Origin: Campylorhamphus procurvoides
Lineage: Eukaryota; Chordata; Aves; Passeriformes; Dendrocolaptidae
NCBI GenBank assembly: GCA_013396655.1
Contig: WBMV01008228.1
Coordinates: 117,673 to 181,672 of the forward strand
Length of the DNA: 64,000 nt
Direction of reading: 5' to 3'
Shown: positions 61,124 through 64,000 of the stretch, piece after piece
How the letters are laid out: each line of letters starts with the position of its first letter
How positions within the stretch are numbered: the stretch's first letter is position 1
Position numbers and translations under genes: made by a program
Notes under the pieces: model-generated
What the model saw: the letters and a program-made list of their open reading frames with translations, nothing else
Told to the model about the DNA's origin: nothing
Database searches by the model: none

Positions 61124-61615
61124 CAGTGGGTTTTGTTGGGTTGAGTGGAATCAGGCCAGGTCACATCATTCCTGTGGGGTTGGATTGTGTCACTCTCATT
61201 GGGTTGGTCATTTGTGTTGAGTTGGGTTGTGTTGGGTCACTCATAGTGGATCGAGTCATTACTGTTGGGTTGGGTTATCTCTAATTAGGTTGAGGTGGGT
61301 CATTCTTGTTGGGTTGAGGTGGGTCATTTGTGTTTTGTTAGGTCATTCATATTGGGTTGAGGCAGGTCATGTTTGATTGGGTTAGGTCAAGGTGAGTCAT
61401 TCACATTGGGTTGAGTAGGGTCAGTTTGGTTGGGCCATTCATGTCAGGTTAGGTTGAGGGGGGTCATTCATGTTGGGTTGAGGCGGGTTGGGCCAAGGTG
61501 GGTTGGGTCACTTTGTGTTAGGTCCTTTGTGTTGAGTCATCTGTGTTGGGTTCCATTGGATCATTTGTGTTGGGTTCCATTGGATCATTCATGGTCAGTT
61601 GGGTTGACAAGGGTC
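61124..61615. repeat. Degenerate GGGTTGAGGTGGGTCATTC minisatellite
   Basis: About 490 bases in which GTTGGGTTGAGG, GGGTCATTC and TTGTGTTGGGTT recur in irregular order with roughly 25-40-base spacing. It is strand-asymmetric (G/T-rich on +). Short accidental frames run through it. Confidence 0.9.
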
Positions 61616-62239
61616 CTTCGTGAAACAGTTCTGACATCCACAGTGATATTTTTCACAACTTTTGTCCTACAAACCATTTCCAGGAACATCCCCTGGCTCA
61701 GCCACCCTTCGTTTCTGCTGCTCTCGTGGAAATCACTGCAAGATTTCCTGGAAAATATGAATTCCGTGTCCTGACCCTGTCCAGAAACATCCCCCACATG
61801 TAGAGAGAAACCTGTGTATCCTCTGCACGTCACCCAAAGCAGTGTTTGACATCAGCACCGACAACACCAGTTCCAAGAAATCCCATGGGCAGGGAAAGGG
61901 GATGGATTTCTTCCAGGACCCAGTGAAGGATGCACCTGCAGGATCCAGAGTCCCTTTCCTCCATGTGTGCCAATGGGAGCCTCACGGAGTGGGAGCCACC
62001 AGCAGGGACTGGCAGGGCCTTTCCCAGGCAGAGGGCTAATTCCGTATCTCCTGGACCGGATGCGGGATCTCGTCACCAGCACCCGCTGGAGAAGGGAAGA
62101 GCATTGTGTGGGCTGTTGCTTTTTTTAAAGCCGTTTGTGACCCCGGGAGTCGCATGCGAGTGAGGAAGGAGGATAGAAGGGGGAGGACAGAAAATTCCCA
62201 GATCCCAACTCTCGCTGGGAAATCCCCAGAAAGCTCCCA

Positions 62240-63230
62240 GGCACTTTCTTTCCCATCGCAGGAAAGAGGCCGAGCAGCAGGTGCATCTGCGGGGCACTGG
62301 GCACCTGGGGGCGATGTCGGCCTCCTCCGAGGGGGCGAGGGGTCGCGGTGCTGCCTGTCCCCATCCCACAGGACCCTGCGGGGCACAGGAGGGACCACAG
62401 ATCCCGGTGAGCTCTGGAGGCTGCACTCCACAGCCCGAGGAGAAACAACCCCGTGAGCACGAACAATGGGACATCCCAATGCCGCTGCACTGCCCGGCCA
62501 GTGGGACAGCACAGGAGGGGAGTTCTCCCTTCCCAGAGTCCCCAGTTCCCCCCAGACCCGCGGGAGCAGCCCTTCAGCTGAGCCACTATTTAATCGCCTT
62601 TACAGGCACCTGTCACTCCCGTCGGGAACACTCCTGGATCCCGCAGGCACCCGGCGGGCTGAGGGGCTGTGCCAGGGCACGGTGGGACAGGGGCCAGGGC
62701 TGACTGCCAGGAAGGACCAAGGGACAGGCGACAGGCACTGCCCGAGCACGAGGAGCACGGGGCCGTCATCGCATCCGCTGCCTCCTCCGGGGATGCGGCA
62801 CCGGGGCACGATCGCACCCCGGGAAGGGCCCGCGACAAATTCTCATGGAGGCCGGGATGCCTCTGCCGTGAGCTCACCCAGTGACTAACTTGTTTATCTC
62901 CCGCGGGAGCTGCACCGAGGTTTTGGGAAGCAGCAGATCCCCGAGAGCTCCTCTGCCTGCTCCAGGCACCGCCCCCAGCCCTTTCCTGAAAAACGCTCTG
63001 GGAACTGAAGGATGCGCGGTGGCACCACGGCGTCCCCTCGCTGCGGCTCCTCTGCCTCCCACCAGACCCGCACACCCAGCAGTGCCACGGCAGCGAAACT
63101 GGAGGGACTCAAAGCACCAGGATTTTGGAAAACCGGGCGTGGAAATTCCGGCGCAGCTCTGGGGAGAAGCTCCCGGTGCTTCCCTGGGCTGGTTTGACTG
63201 CGCAGGTACCGGGGAGGCACCGCTGGGAAC
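62240..63230. promoter_or_regulatory. CpG-rich patch
   Basis: A long GC- and CpG-rich stretch near the window edge. Several overlapping open frames on both strands, none protein-like, follow from base composition. It may flank a gene beyond the window. Confidence 0.3.
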
Positions 63231-63287
63231 TCATCCTGCCCCATTCCCAACCAAGGGAGGCACCATCATATTTGAGCACAGAGGAAG

Positions 63288-63429
63288 AAGCCCCTGGAAG
63301 TGTCCAAGGCCAGGTTGGATGGGGCCTGGAGCAACCTGGGCTAGTGAAAGGTGTCCCTGCCCATGGCAGGGGTTGGGACTGGATGGGCTTTAAGGTCCCT
63401 TCAAACCCAATCCATCCTGGGATTCCCTA
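63288..63429 (+). mobile_element. CR1 LINE 3' fragment
   Basis: CCCTGGAAGTGTCCAAGGCC through CATCCTGGGATTCCCTA. Confidence 0.9.
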
Positions 63430-63744
63430 TATCTGACAGGTTTAATCCCCAGGCAACCACTCCCAGTGCTCCAGTGCCACCACGCGTCACCCCCGTGCCG
63501 CCAGCCCCGTGTCCCCAGTGCCACCCGCCGCTCCCACGTTCGGCTCTGGGGCTCCTTCTGATCCCCCAGCTCAGCCCCACCATCCTGCCCTGCGGGTGCG
63601 TCCTGCTGGAGAACCAGCATCGTGTCCCGCCCGGCAAACAAGCGCTGCTCCCGTGCGGTCGGATGAAGATCAGCCTTTTGTAACCCAAAAGGTGGTGTCT
63701 GTGCCTCGCCCCTCCCCGCCTACCTTCAAGTCACCTGCAGCGGG

Positions 63745-63925
63745 GTAGGACAGGGACAGGCAGGGACGGGGACAGGGACAGGGACAGGAGAAGGGAGTGG
63801 GACAGGAGAGGGGTGGAACAGGGACGGAGGCAAGGATGAGACAGGGACAGGGACAGGACAGGGGTGGCACAGGGACAGGGACACGGACAGGGGCAGGGAC
63901 ACTACAGGGACAGGACTTCGTCCGT
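63745..63925. repeat. (GGGACA)n minisatellite
   Basis: About 180 bases of GGGACA with GGGAC, GGGGTGG and GGAGAAGG variants. Four GGG runs with 2-3-base loops at 63763-63783 fit a G-quadruplex pattern. Confidence 0.95.
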
Positions 63926-64000
63926 GTTCAATCCTGGGCCACGAATGGCAATTTGGGCTGTGAGCTACTGCCAGAGAAGCGACAGGGCTTTTCACCAGGA

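Noticed and set aside
61124..61615. Interstitial telomere repeat
   Set aside because: GGGTTG occurs often, but there is no run of exact TTAGGG units.

Overview
The window is vertebrate nuclear DNA from a bird, most likely a songbird or close relative. The main evidence is about 27 truncated copies of the avian CR1 LINE, in both orientations. Most end in the CR1 tail (variants of ATTCTATGATTC) and carry the body found throughout bird genomes. Intergenic space is long, GC-rich islands are present, and codon use in the one clear gene is GC-rich. No bacterial, viral or organellar genes were seen.

Only one protein-coding gene can be named with confidence: SPRY3 (sprouty homolog 3, an RTK/Ras-MAPK feedback inhibitor). 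Its coding region is one uninterrupted exon on the minus strand at 43839-44714 (291 aa). In mammals SPRY3 lies beside TMLHE and VAMP7; in songbirds this block is expected on chromosome 4A. That placement is background knowledge and was not read from the window, because no exons of those neighbours were recognised.

Layout along the + strand: (1) 1-38090 is a gene desert downstream of SPRY3. It holds about 20 CR1 copies, several CpG-rich patches and several AT-rich blocks dense in transcription-factor-like motifs (notably 1380-1920, 16300-16500, 28030-28130, 28840-29370 and 32455-32735), which are candidate conserved enhancers. (2) 38090-43838 is the probable 5.7-kb SPRY3 3' UTR, read on the minus strand. 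It ends at a canonical AATAAA followed by a GU-rich element. (3) 43839-44714 is the SPRY3 CDS, with a plausible 3' splice site just upstream of the start codon. (4) 44760-49000 is the inferred 5' intron and promoter region. It holds two candidate non-coding first exons and a CpG-rich stretch with five CACGCGTG palindromes and a TATA-like box. (5) 49000-64000 is upstream intergenic DNA with more motif-dense blocks, an ancient CR1-like remnant, several minisatellites, and one unrecognised but protein-like terminal-exon candidate on the minus strand (51997-52307).

No operon-like or multi-gene system is visible. The likeliest biology is one developmental signalling gene in a regulatory landscape. 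The observations most worth checking are the candidate exon at 51997-52307, the motif-dense block at 28840-29370, the CACGCGTG cluster near the presumed SPRY3 promoter, and the long 3' UTR with its CU-rich tract and embedded CR1. Conservation could not be measured here, so every regulatory-element call rests on composition and motif content alone.
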